Shown here in pieces: positions 44,770 to 56,844 of a stretch of DNA of 64,000 bases (position 1 is its first letter; every line of letters starts with the position of its first letter). The notes beneath the pieces were generated by a model, which was not told the DNA's origin, did no database searches, and worked only from the letters and a program-made list of their open reading frames with translations. Source of the stretch: Monosporascus cannonballus (Eukaryota; Ascomycota; Sordariomycetes; Xylariales); assembly GCA_004154925.1 (NCBI GenBank), contig QJNS01000300.1:19863-83862 (forward strand), read 5' to 3'. A program made the position numbers and the translations under genes.

Positions 44770-46620
44770 GACCACACCAAGCAAAATCCCAGTTTCTTTG
44801 ACAGTAACGGCGGAGGCTGTTGCTGATCTATCAGAGAAGTTTGCGCTATGGGCACGGAATATCGGTGCTTTTCACCCGCAAGGATCCAGACTGTGGCTCG
44901 AATCGCGTCTCCGGAACGCGCCGGAAATCCGAGAGTGGGTTTGCGAGCTACTTGGTGACCTGACGGATGCTCTGTAAGTCCGCTGAGGATGACTCTTCGC
45001 CGCTACGTGCCGGCGACTGAACTTGGTAGTATCGCGGGTTCTATCCGGCGAGAGCGAGAGCCACCCGGTCCTTCTCGACGACGTAACCGAGCGAGCATCC
45101 ACAGATGAGGTATAAGAAATTCTCCAGGCGGCCGTTGAGTGCTGCTGTGGATTGCTCAGAACCTCGATGCTCATCCGAAACGCTACTATTAAAGATCGCC
45201 TCAAAACCGCACGCCAACAAACCGAGGATCCTTCCATAAATCAATTCAACATCAGCCATACTCGAGAGAAATTTCCAAAGCTAGGAAAGCCCGGCTCAGA
45301 GTGATTGCTAAGTCGGCTGGCTCGAGCAATCACATCGAGACGCCAATTCCCCCGCTACTGTCGAGAACACCAGAATTCCCTAGGGAACCGTGATGTCGGC
45401 TTCAAAGAGAAAGGAACCGGTTGGGAAACGAAGGTGATGCTCGAGCGGGCAGACGCAATGCAACGAGCGGGAGGACATCTCGCGCTGCCCTCTGGCAATA
45501 CCTCTCAGGCGGGGTTCACAGACCCAGGCGCGAAAGCGTCAACACTACACGCCAGTCAACTGGAAACCATCCGTGATGAGCCTGAAGGTGACGGGGTACC
45601 GCGCAGCTCAGCTGCTCGCTCGGACTTTGCCCAAGAGGACGCTGTGTTAGAACTACTGAGCCTCCGCACTCTGGCGAAAGACAAGTCCGAGTTTGAGTGC
45701 CCATTTTGCCATATCATTCAGGATTTCAAGCGTGAAAAGCAGTGGAGGTGGGTACTGCTTGGTGGTCATCATTGTGGACTGAGCACATGCTAACCTCCTT
45801 GCTTACCAAAGACAACATGCGTTCAGTGACCTCAAAACCTACGTCTGTACGATGGGCTCAGGCGAGTGTGACCTCCAGCTGTTTAACGATAGTCGTACGT
45901 GGTTCGAGCACGAACCCCAAAACCACCGATGCCGTTGGGTCTGTACTCTGTGTCGAAACCGCTCCTTTCGGTCCGCCGACACGTTCAAAGCACACGTCGA
46001 AGCAGCCCATCCCGGTCTCTCTAACGCCGAAGCCGAGTTGCTGACTCAGGCGGGCCGTCGAGCGTTGGATCTTATCCCCGCTGCCGATTGTCCGTTCTGC
46101 GATGAATGGGAACAAAAGATCATGATGCATGGCAAAGAACAAAGGACGCCGAGCAAATCGGCCTTGACCGTGCAGGAAGCTCAAGGAGCAGCATGTCTGG
46201 ATACTCCGACGGACGTTCTTGTCGTCGAACACGGCCAGTTTCGGAAACATGTCGCCTCGCACATGGAGCAGCTCGCCCTTTTTGCAATCTCCCCGGTCAT
46301 GGACGACGATGATAACCACGGCAGTTCCAACGCTACCATACAGAGCCAGCCTGACTTGAGTGCAGAGACCGAGGAAACAGAGCTGACTTGGCAGCCAGAC
46401 CCTCCGCTACATCTCGCCGCCTTCGGGGGGGATGTCGAAGAAGTATGGCGACTGCTTCATGACGGTGCCGACGTGGAAGCGACCGGAGAAACCTGGGGCA
46501 CTGCTCTATCGGCTGCCGAAACGGGCGGACATACTCAAGTTGTCGCCCTCCTGAGGTCCTGGCAGGCACGCAGCTCGCGGCCTCCTGGCTCCCAGGACCG
46601 GAGGCCCCTCAACCCTCCGG
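44770..46620 (+). pseudogene. C2H2/ankyrin fungal protein, nonsense-mutated
   Basis: The N-terminal domain (FALWARNIGAF, then SRLRNAPEIREWVCELLGDL) ends at a GTAAGT donor after 44973 and has no ATG in frame. The next part has a stop at 45113-45115 (EV*EIL, where Gln is expected) and another at 45302-45304 (SE*LLSRLARAITSRRQ, where Trp is expected). From 45305 the frame is open: ECPFCHIIQDFKREKQWR joins over a 64-bp intron (45748-45811) to QHAFSDLKTYVCT, followed by paired Cys/His motifs (CTLCRNRSFRSADTFKAHVEAAH, CPFCDEWEQK) and two ankyrin-like repeats (PLHLAAFGGDVEEVWRLL, TALSAAETGGHTQVV). The frame then runs without a stop into the kinase domain. CAA-to-TAA and TGG-to-TGA changes are RIP-like. 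Confidence 0.72.
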
Positions 46621-47712
46621 TGGAGAAGCTGGGGCAATTCATTACGGCTTCGCTGCAACTGACGGGGATTATAGGCAGCGGACCGTTTGCGGTACTGTAT
46701 TCCGCAGTTGATGCCACATCCAAATCTGTATACGCGGTCAAGTGCCACAGCAAGTTCAACGCCGATGGGACCCCGTTAGACAGGCGGCAGAATTCCCTCC
46801 TCGCCAGAGGGGTCCGGCCACATCACCAAGCACTACTCCACCCTAACGTGCTCTCGATGATGAAAATAATCGACGAGCCGGATTGCATGAGCGTGATCAT
46901 GGAACATTGTCCTGAAGGGGACTTGGTTTCACAACATCACCAAGTGCGGGAAATACGTCGGGGAAGACGAGCTCTGTCTGAGCGTCTTCCTTCAACTCCT
47001 GGATGCGGTGAAGCACTGTCACGGCCTTAGCATATACCACCGAAACGTGAAGCCGGAGAACATTCTTGTCACCAATAGCGGGCAAACCCTGAAACTGTCA
47101 GGCTTTAGTTTGGCAGCCTCTGCTGATAGATCCGACGAGTTTGGCCTCGGATCGACCTTTTACATGTCGCCTGGTAAGTTATCACCCTATTCTCGAAGCT
47201 CGATCAAACGACTATCGCACATCCCCAAGATCTCGTTAACATTGGTCAACCCAGAATGTCTCGAGGGTCCGGGAGCTAGGCCGTACTCCCTCTGCGCACC
47301 AAACGACGCTTGGGCTCTAGGCGTAGTCCTGGTGAATCTTACCTGCGGGAGAAATCCGTGGAAGCAAGCCTCTTTAGGAGATTCCACCTATCGAGCGTAC
47401 ATCGGAAGCCGGGGGTTCTTGAAGACGATACTGCCTCTGTCGGACGGGCTGGACGATATGCTTAATCACTTGTTTACGCGCGACCCTGATCGGCGCATAA
47501 CCATCCCCGAGTTCCGGTCTAGGATAATCGCCTGTGAGAGGTTCACCGAACCCCAAGGACCATTCTTAATTGCAGAACCGCCATCGCCCGAACCAGTAGC
47601 AGTGTACAATTCTGAGCCACTCGACCTTAAAGAGGAGACACTCGATGTTGAAGAAGAACTAACCGACGTTGAAGAGAAACTACTCGACGTTGGGGGGATG
47701 CGCGGGGCTTAG
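46621..47712 (+). pseudogene. Ser/Thr kinase-like domain, frameshifted and catalytically dead
   Basis: The kinase N-lobe (ITASLQLTGIIGSGPFAVLY, with YAVK lysine) follows the ankyrin repeats in the same frame. One extra G near 46925-46926 shifts the frame within EGDL; the correct continuation, HNITKCGKYVGEDEL, is one base off. The catalytic loop reads HRNVKPEN, with Asn for the catalytic Asp (codon 47044-47046), and the DFG position reads SGFS (47098-47109). A real 81-bp intron (47174-47254, GTAAGT to CCAG) joins YMSP to ECLEGPGARPYS. The C-lobe is well kept (NDAWALGVVLVNLTCGRNPW, DRRITIPEFRSRI). It resembles Ran1-type fungal kinases. The tail carries three 7-residue repeats (EETLDV, EEELTDV, EEKLLDV). 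An active kinase cannot be made from this sequence. Confidence 0.75.
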
Positions 47713-47801
47713 GGGTTGTAAGATACAGCAAGAGAAGTCCCTATGGGTACCCTCTCCCACTGCCCGTTACTCCAGAATCACGCCGGTTCCATAGCCTCTA
47801 G

Positions 47802-48110
47802 ACCGCCTTCGAGTCGGCTGAGAAGGTCTCATCGTCGCACCCATGCGCTATCACTGCTTGGATTATCCGGTTTGAAATACCAACCCTGGACCCAGATGAA
47901 ACCACAGTGCTGCTGGACGAGAATCCCAGCAATACCCCTGACATTGACAATGATATTCCTATGGTCGATATACCAAATCCCGTACTGAAAATGTCTTTTG
48001 ATGCATCAGATATGACTGCTATGGCCCGGCCGGCGAGAAGGACCTGCCTCGCCGTTCTCCAGGCCTATTATTTGGCTACGGGAGGCGGCGACAGACAGTG
48101 GTATCTGTAA
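47802..48110 (+). pseudogene. orphan protein-like frame, possible exon remnant
   Basis: A frame open from just after TAG 47799-47801 to TAA 48108-48110. It reads TAFESAEKVSSSHPC and later RFEIPTLDPDETTVLLDENP, followed by an acidic stretch and ATGGGDRQWYL at the end. Composition and length suggest coding DNA, and CTCTAG before it could be a splice acceptor. It is out of frame with the kinase tail. No family was recognised, and it may be a chance frame. Confidence 0.25.
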
Positions 48111-48256
48111 CGGAGACCTCTTTTTTTGCTTACTACCATTTATAAGGCCCTACGGACGCGAGATGCGCAGGCATATACAAAAAGGCAGTTCGACATATAT
48201 GTCAAACGGTAGGTATTCTCTCACTTCGCCGCTGCTAAACAATTCTCTACGCCCTA

Positions 48257-48628
48257 CTACACAGATATATCCTTCTTCGTACACACCCGACAACCCCCCC
48301 ACCATATGATCCGGTCCTTCAAAAGCCTTGCATATGTGACCTTCGCGCTAACAAGATGCAACCGCTGCTCCACTACAGTACCCAGAATGACCTCTTCCAT
48401 CGCCTGCCCTGGATAAAGGCACTCAAGCAGATGCCTAAGATGAAAGATATGCCCGCAAGCGAACCCTACTAATGTCTCCGTTTCCCGCCCAACAAACGGC
48501 TCGAAGCATTGGGCGCAGTAGCAGGGCTCCCACTTCTTCGCCGCAGTGGCGGGCTTGGACAGGACCTCCTCATTCTCCAGACTATCTTTTACGTCCTCTT
48601 CCACTGTCCGGATGTTAATATAACGAAC
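48257..48628 (-). pseudogene. C-terminal fragment of a VPS41-like RING-H2 protein, truncated at the AT-rich block
   Basis: The minus-strand frame from a splice acceptor (TGACAG, exon starting at 48628) to a stop at 48257 gives 123 residues. It contains CYCAQCFEPF, GFACGHIFHLRHLLECL, KVTYARLLKDRI and GGCRVC, a RING-H2-like arrangement that I associate with the C-terminus of fungal Vps41, a HOPS tethering-complex subunit at the vacuole. The rest of the gene should lie at higher coordinates, but sequence beyond about 48.7 kb is eroded AT-rich DNA with no matching exon. The fragment itself has no internal stop. The family assignment is from memory and moderately sure; the truncation is clear. It could still be transcribed as a short RNA. 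Confidence 0.55.
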
Positions 48629-49406
48629 CTGTCATACATCCACCTGGAGGTAGGAGCAGTATCCGAAATGGGATCTTGACTTGCAGGTAACAACAAGGCG
48701 AAAAAGAATTTCTGAGTTTATTCACAAAAAAAATTACGCTTTTTTCCCGTAATTAAAAAATATTACCTTTAACTAAAAACTTAAATAATAATTAAAAAGC
48801 GAAATTAAATAAATAATTATTTATACAAAACTGGTATATTATATATATTTCTCAGTTTTTAACGAATATACCGTATGTGTACTAAAATTATATAATTTAT
48901 AAGTAGATTACTTAAATTACCCATGTCATCTTAAACGGCCAACTCTTTTTGGTTTAAATTTAACTTTAACGGTTTACGTTAAATCTTAAACGTCAGGTTT
49001 TTTAAGATAACAACCTTTTTTTATAATATTATTTTCTTTTTTTTAAAAAAATTTTGTCTTATAAATCAAAACGGTAAGTAATCTTTTTTACTGATAAAAA
49101 TTTTAAAAGTTTTTTTTTAGCTAATTCCATTATAATAGGTCGTATTTTTTTAAAAATTCTCGTTTAAATTAACGCAATTTTTGTAATATTTATATTAATT
49201 TAATTGAGAATTTTTGTGTTGAGATTTTTCTTTGTTCTAATTATTTTCGTTTCGGCGAAACTGCTTTCTTTTATATATTTAAATATTTAAGTTACAGCTG
49301 GTATACTCGTCGCCAGCGTTCTTTCTACAACATTTTAACTATAAACTTTCAGAAAAGAATAAACGAAATGTAGATATATTTTCAAAAGAAGTAACGCAAA
49401 ATTAAG

Positions 49407-49590
49407 TGTTACGCTCTCTCTGTCTTGGGAGACAGCTCCTTTTCGCTCTTTCTTCTGTTGAGACACGACGTCTCATGACATTCTATGACGTCTCCAGACA
49501 GGAGACCAGGACCATATGTAAATAGACAGACTTAGACTTTTAGAGACTGTTCCTTTGAGAGGATCATTATTAGATTGGGATTTGCTTTGG
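49407..49590 (+). repeat. LTR-like direct repeat, copy 1
   Basis: Starts TGTTACGCTCTCTCTG. Contains GGAGACAGCTCCTTTTCGCT and GTCTCCAGACAGGAGACC. It is less AT-rich than its surroundings and less mutated than copy 2. The right limit is approximate. Confidence 0.75.
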
Positions 49591-52500
49591 CATTAAGGAC
49601 AGTTTTTTTGGGGCTTACTGGGAAATTGTGGAAAAGAAATTTGTTAAGCTAAGGTGTTGGCAAAGTGAAAAATTAAAACGGTTTATTAGAAAATTAAGAC
49701 GTTTACGTTTTTAATAAAACTTTTTTGAAAAGAAAAAGGCCGTAAAAATAATAAAAAAGGATCCGAATTAGATTAATTAGAAAAAGAGTAAGGTCGTATA
49801 AAGGTAAAATAAACGTAATTTGCTTTTAAAGTAAATGCTCTAACGAAAGCCTTTACCTTTTTCGATTAAAACGACATAGGGCTAAATTTAGACGTGAGAT
49901 CGTTATCGTCTATAATCTTAGCCGTATTAAAAACGATCGGCCAGGATTTTAACGGTAAAACGTCTTAATTAAGTTTTTTTTTTAATTCGTTAAGTACTTA
50001 ATAAATTTCCAAATATTTTTTATATAAATAATTTTAATTTTAGTTAAAGATTAAATTTTGCTTTTAAATATGTTAAAATGTAATATTTGTTAATTTCGTA
50101 TTCTTAATATTTTTTCAAACTTTTAATGTTATTTCTAAAAAGGCATTTTAGGTATTAATTTAATTAAAGAAATATAAAATATAAAATATTTTTATTATTT
50201 TTAATAATAATAAATTGTAATTGGCTTCAGAAATAATTTCATCTATGATAAATAAGCCGATTACTTTAATATTTAGCGTATTATTAAGATTTAAAGTTTT
50301 AATTTGTAAAATATTAAAAATTGCGTGTCGGTTTTAACGCAATATGTAAATATTATTTTCTTTTAATAAAACTATTTCTTTAATTTTTACCAGTTATAAT
50401 ACTTAATTATTTTTGACCAATGGATTTGTAATTTAATTTAAGAACGGATATATAATATTTCCATTTTTGTTATTAATATTTTTACTTTTAATACGATGTA
50501 ATAGCTAGGGATTTAATCAACTATTGAATCTAAGTCGTACGGCCTTATATTAATAGGAAGGGAGTAAAAATCTAAGTACCAAAATAACTATAATTATGTT
50601 TCGTAATGCTAAAAATACCTTAAGTAATGAAATTATATTTTAAGCTGCTATTATTCACATTATGAATATAATAAACATATATATTTTATTTTTTTGCTTA
50701 AGTCGCCTGTATTAGTTTAAGATTATTTTCTTCGTTAAACACCTTTAAATTATAGTAGGCCACGTTAAAGCTCAAAAAGTTTAATACTTTTTAGCTAATA
50801 AGTTAAGTTAAGCTCTTTAAGCTAATTATCTAACTTTCGGCTTTAATCAGAATTACGCCCTAAAAGTGCCTAACCGTCTATAAAACAGCTAAGTTTGTTA
50901 GGTCATAATATCATCTCCTCTTTTCCAAGATTTTTATCTCTAAAAATTAATTTGTTTAATTATTAAACTTGGTAAATAAAATTTTCTTCTTCACGTTTAT
51001 TATATCAGGGCGCATTAAAAAACCCGTTTTCGTAAACATATTAATGTTTTAATTTTTTTTAAAAATATATTCAACGTCTAAGTTTTGCTATATCGTTATA
51101 TTTTTCTTGGTTTCTTTATAAATATAAAAATACGGTTTGTAAATTTTATTACAGTTTTAAAAAGTATACGCGTTATATCGAACATAGTAATCCTTATAAC
51201 CTTTTTAGTTCTTTCGAACTTAAATATCAGAAACTTATTGCCAAAAAAGCCGTTTAGAACTAAACGCATAGCCGAAAAGAAATTACTAAAGGTTTAATAA
51301 CGCCTAAACACACTATTCCGCCTCTTAAACCGTCTGCGAAAACAGAAAAAATTTCTTCGTAACTATAATATCGAAATACTTCATCGCGATATCTAATATA
51401 CAAAGACCATAAAAGATTTTAAACGTTTAAAAAAAGAATAGCAATTACTGGAAGCCGTTATTACCGAAATTACGTTAATATAAGCCGTTAGCCGAGTTAA
51501 CTGGCCTAGTTTAAAGTTTACCGATTAATCGGCTATTAAATAGAACGCGTTGGTCGTTATTGATAAAAATTTTAACAGACGTTAGGCGTTTATAAGATTT
51601 TTCGCAGGTTTTTAAATACTTTCGAAATTTAGATATTTTTTCTATTTAATTAAGTACTAAGTAAGTCCGTTTTTTTTCGTATATTAAGAACGTTTTCTAT
51701 CTCGTATATAGTTTCGTCTTTTGTGTTTATATTATTTTATCTCGTATAAACCTTAATGGTATTCGTTATTAACTCAAACCATAAAATTTGAAAAATACAA
51801 TAAAATTTAACTTAGTGAAAATTCTAATTAGTAATTATTTTTTAAGATTTTATTGGTGAATTTATGTAGATCGATATATTTCAAATTAAATGTTTTGCTA
51901 ATTCTTTTTATTTAAATATTTGTAATAACGAAATATTTTTTTCGAACATTAAATTTTTAATTTGGTTTATTTATAACACTTATTTATCTAATTACGTAAA
52001 ACTTTTATTCCGTTTTTAGTTCTTAATACAATAATTGAACTTATTTTAAATTAATTCAAATTTTAACGTTAATATATCCGTTATATACATTTCTATAAGT
52101 ATTTAATTTGTAGTTAAAATTTGCATTTGTTAACATTGTTTTAATATTTTTATAATAATTAATACTATAAACCTGTTAAGCAATAAGTAATTTTCTTACT
52201 TAATTATTTTGTTTATTATTGATATTATATTATAACCATGTTGTTAATATTTAGTTTAGCCGTATTATTTATATATCCGTTAAAGGTTCAAATACGTTAA
52301 ATAGCTTATAATTTAAACCCATTTACATTAATAAGCTTTGACAAAATTTCGATATAAACGTAACTTTTTTTCGAAAATAAATTTATATAATTTTATATAC
52401 ATCTGATTAAAAATAATTTTTAAAAAATATAAATTATTTATTTAGCATATATATGCTTTTAATCTAGTAGAAAATAAAAATTTACGTAAGTTTATCGACG

Positions 52501-53712
52501 GCTATAAAAATACTATCATAATATATTCCGATTATTAAATGTTCGAATAAGCAAAATTTGATAATAAAATCTATAATAACCGAATTCCATAGTTTTTTTT
52601 TCAAAACTGGTAATAATTATAATTTTCGGTAAAATTTGCATCATTATATATTAGGCTTGTTATAAAGGTTACATTATTGAGGTATTTTTTAAAATTATTA
52701 TTTTTATCTCAAAAATAAATACGATAAAATCGCTTTAAGGTGTTTTAAATTGCTTAATATCTATATAATTTATATTTATATCTTTAGCGTATTAGGTTTA
52801 CTCAATACTGTTTTAAAACTTATAACTTATCTATATTATTACTCGTTAATAAATTGTAATTGCGTTATTGAATTTCCTCGTATATATTATATAATATAAT
52901 ATCTATTATTGCAATTGTACATAAACGTAAAATATGTTTTTAAAATAATATCGAAAATAGTATAATTAATCTTAACAGAGTTTCTTTTAAAGTCTAGTTA
53001 TTTACTTAAGCCGTTAATTTTGCTGGTTTTAAAATTTTTCTTACAAATAATAACGAAATCGAAATTTATTATATCCTTTAAATATTAGAATTATCGTTCC
53101 GTAAGTTCCTTAATTGTAATAAAACGGATAAAAATTTGATAATCGGTATAAACATTACCCTAAAAAAGAATTCCTTTAAGAAAATACCTAAATTCTCGAA
53201 AGGCTATAATAATAACTATAAATCTTTTACCTAAAATAACGTGATTTAATTTAGTTCCTTTCAACTTATGTAAAAAAATACGATAAAATATATTTTATCT
53301 TAACCATTTCGTTATTTAATTACCGCATTTAACGCGTAATTTAAAATATCGGGTTTTAATTTAAGAACACGTATTAAATCGTATATTATATATATCGATT
53401 CCTTAATAATTATATTCTTAACGTTTTGAAACGTTTTTACCGTTTATATCGTTTATTTCAATTTTTAATAAGGTTAATTAAAGGTATACTAATTTTACTA
53501 ACGTTTTAGGTAAATTTTCTACAATAATTAACAAATCGAAAAAATCCTTATACTTCTTTAATTATATTTATTTTTCGCCATTCTACAATTACAACCATTT
53601 TCTTGTGATCCGTTTTAATTTATTCTAAATAAACAATAATATCCCAAACATTCTATTCTCTATTTATAGAATTACCTTTTTTTTCTACGTTAACTGATAG
53701 TTTGATGTCCTA

Positions 53713-53897
53713 TGTTACGCTCTTTCTGCCTTAGGAGACAGCTCCTTTTCGCTCTTTTTTTCTATTAAGACATAACGTCTCGTAATGTCCGAAAATGTCT
53801 CCAGACAGAAGACCAAGACTATACATAAATAAATAAACAAAGATTTCCAGAAATTATTTCTTTTAGAAAATTATTAATAAATTAGGATTTATTCTAA
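53713..53897 (+). repeat. LTR-like direct repeat, copy 2
   Basis: Starts TGTTACGCTCTTTCTGCC. Matches copy 1 base for base over long stretches (GGAGACAGCTCCTTTTCGCT identical). The differences are mostly C-to-T or G-to-A, for example CACGAC to CATAAC and CAGGAG to CAGAAG. Confidence 0.75.
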
Positions 53898-56844
53898 TAG
53901 TTGCTTATATGTTTATAGTACTATAAATTATTTGTTTTTAAATTATACATATTTATTTCTGTTTTAAACAGCTTATCGGTAATTTTGAAACATTTTAGAA
54001 AAAGTTTTTAATTTTTTTATTAATTATCGAAACTTTGGTTTTCAGCCTGGTTCCGAACAACCAAGTTAATAAGTTGCATTTTTTGATACTTTATTATAAC
54101 TCAAACTTTTATTTATAAAATTTGAATTTATAATTTAAATTTTAAAATTTTAAAAATTAATTTTATGTTTTATAATATAAATTCGGAATATTATTAGATT
54201 TAATTGGAACTATGCTTTATTTGCATCTCTATGGTTTCGAAACAATTAAAAACAAAGATCACAATTTAATATAAAATATGATATGTTCTAAATATATATT
54301 TATTTGTTACCTGAATTTGATATTATAATAAAAATAGTTTAATTTGCATATATATTTTTAGTATTTCAATAAATACAAAAGTGAATTATTAATATTTTCC
54401 AAAAAAACATATTAATTGAGTAAAATTAAATAATGTTAAATATAAATGGTACCCAAGTTTTAATTAATAGATTTTATTAAGAAAAAACCAACTATTCGCA
54501 AAGTAAACGTATATATTTTATACACGTATAAGGATATTGTCGCTTAAGTTTTCAGGCGAAATAACGCCTTATATACGCTTAAAAAATTAATCTTGATTGA
54601 TTTTAAGCCAAATCGACTGTTTTTATATTAAAAATTTAAAGTCTTTTCTATATTTTTATTACACATGAATGCGGTAAATATAAATACGAAGACAGACGTT
54701 ATGTTGCAAATAATAAAAAATATGAAATTACACAAATAATTTGCATTACTAAACTTGTAATTAAAAATTTAAAAAAACTTAAACTTTATTCGCGATATAT
54801 AAACTTACGCATAACTTATATTCGTTTAAAAGTTTAAAATTGGTTTTTTTATGAATCTTTTCGGCAAAAAATACAACTTTATTGTTTTAAATTTCGTTAT
54901 GAAACTTATATCTAGATTTAGGAAATAAGTTGGTTTTGATTCTTTACAAATTGATTTTTATATTTAAATTATAATAAAACGTAAACGTATTTTATATTTA
55001 CAGTGTGTTTGTATATATTTCATTATATATTTTATTTACTTTTGTTTAAAACGGCAAAATATTATTTTAAAATAATTAACAATATCTTTTTTTCATATTT
55101 ATAAAAAATCGTATTATAAATATAATAATAGTTATTACGATTCTGTTAAAAACCGAATTTATTTACATGGTAAATAATACAAATACCTAAATTTTAAATA
55201 TTTTCGCGGAAAATTAAATATTTTGGTATTTAATTACGACTTTTCAAATTTTTGATTAAAAAAGATTTTGTATTTATTAACCAAGATATATAGTGGCGAA
55301 ACGTATATCTTTTTCCCGAAGTAATACGTAACATTGCGAAAATAAAAACGAAAAACATAATTTTAAAATAGAATTTTACGTAAGTTTTTACGTGTAAACA
55401 TATAAATTTGATGTACGACATAATTTGACGATGCGGATAAAATGATTATAATAAATAATTTAAAATACGTTGAAACTAAATTAATTAGTTATTTGTAATG
55501 CGATATTTTATATTATAAATAAAATACGAAAAATAAACAATTTAATACTGATTTTTGAAGAAATTTAATATTTATAAAACTGATTTTTACAATTGGCAAC
55601 CTATTTAGATTGTTTACTAATTTTATTAATAACTAATTATAATTAAAGTAAACAAAACTTTTAATATTTATAATTTAAAATTATTTATTAACTTAAGTTG
55701 CGCATACTTGTAAAAATATAATTTTAGCGGATTTCGTAAACGTATTTACGGTATATTATACGAAAAGTCTTATTATTGTAAAAATCGACCTAGTTATTAA
55801 TATAATAACGGACAATAATGTAATACGGATTGGATATTTAACGTTAAACATAATAATAATCAAAATATTAAAATTTATAAAAACAAATACGGAAATTTTG
55901 TCCAAGGCTGGTTAAGAAATTATAAAAGATATCATCATAGTTACTATGAAAACTAATGTTTTAACGTAAAATATAAAAAGAAGAAGTTAAAATAAACAAA
56001 TATAAATAATTACCTTAAACTTAATTTTAAAAGAGAATTTAAAAATAAATGTCTAAATTTTATTTAATTAAAAGATTAAAATAAATAATTATTTTTAACT
56101 TAAAACTTGAAATACCTAATTTATTAGTTATAATGTTGATACGCTAATAATATAATTAATGTTTATTATGCTATTTCTTTTCTTAGATAACTAAAATAAA
56201 ATAATTGTAAATAAAATTATCTAAACGTTTACATATTACTATGATAAATAAGTATTTAACCAATAAATACTTTATTCATAATATCATATAAAAATACCGG
56301 GAAAGAATTACAAAATTTTTAAAACAATCGAAATTTGCTATATAATATTTATTATATTAGATTATTATAAAGGCAAATTTATTAATATTTTTAAACGTAT
56401 TCATTATTCCCACAACTAATATTTAAAAATAATTGAAATTTAACGGATATCTATTTTAATGTAAATTGAACTAATATTTTAACGAATATATTATATTTTA
56501 AAAATCCATTTTTAGTACCATAATGTTTCAGAAAGAAAATGTTAAAATTAAAGAAATTAAAAACTTAATAGCCTTAATTTCTTTAAAACCCTACATTAAT
56601 TTTAAAGTATTTAAATTTTATTTATAATATATTTAAATTAATCGTATTCGAAATGGAAATATAAATAAATTTATTAAATAAATTTAATATATTTCGAAGT
56701 ACTGATTTTTTCGTTGATTGTAACGTAACGGTAAATTACCCGCATTAAATAAAAATAAATATATTTTACGAAAATATGAATATATTTATAAAAATAATTT
56801 CTAAATCGAAATTCATTAAAAAACATTAAGGGAATAGATATGTA

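Larger units (their letters stand above)
49407..53897 (+). mobile_element. degraded LTR-retrotransposon-like element
   Basis: Bounded by two direct repeats of about 185 bp that both start TGTTACGCTCT, as many LTRs begin with TG. The interval between copy starts is 4306 bp, a fitting size for a small or deleted LTR element. Inside, no reading frame survives and no reverse transcriptase or integrase motif can be recognised by eye. The orientation is assumed from the TG start. Confidence 0.45.

Noticed and set aside
45305..45793. Independent gene starting right after the stop at 45302
   Set aside because: The preceding frame is homologous to the same protein family, so this is the continuation after a nonsense codon rather than a true start.
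51085..51297. 70-codon frame in the AT block
   Set aside because: Composition is that of eroded AT-rich DNA. A basic stretch follows it but is full of stops, so it is at most a fossil of a transposon frame.
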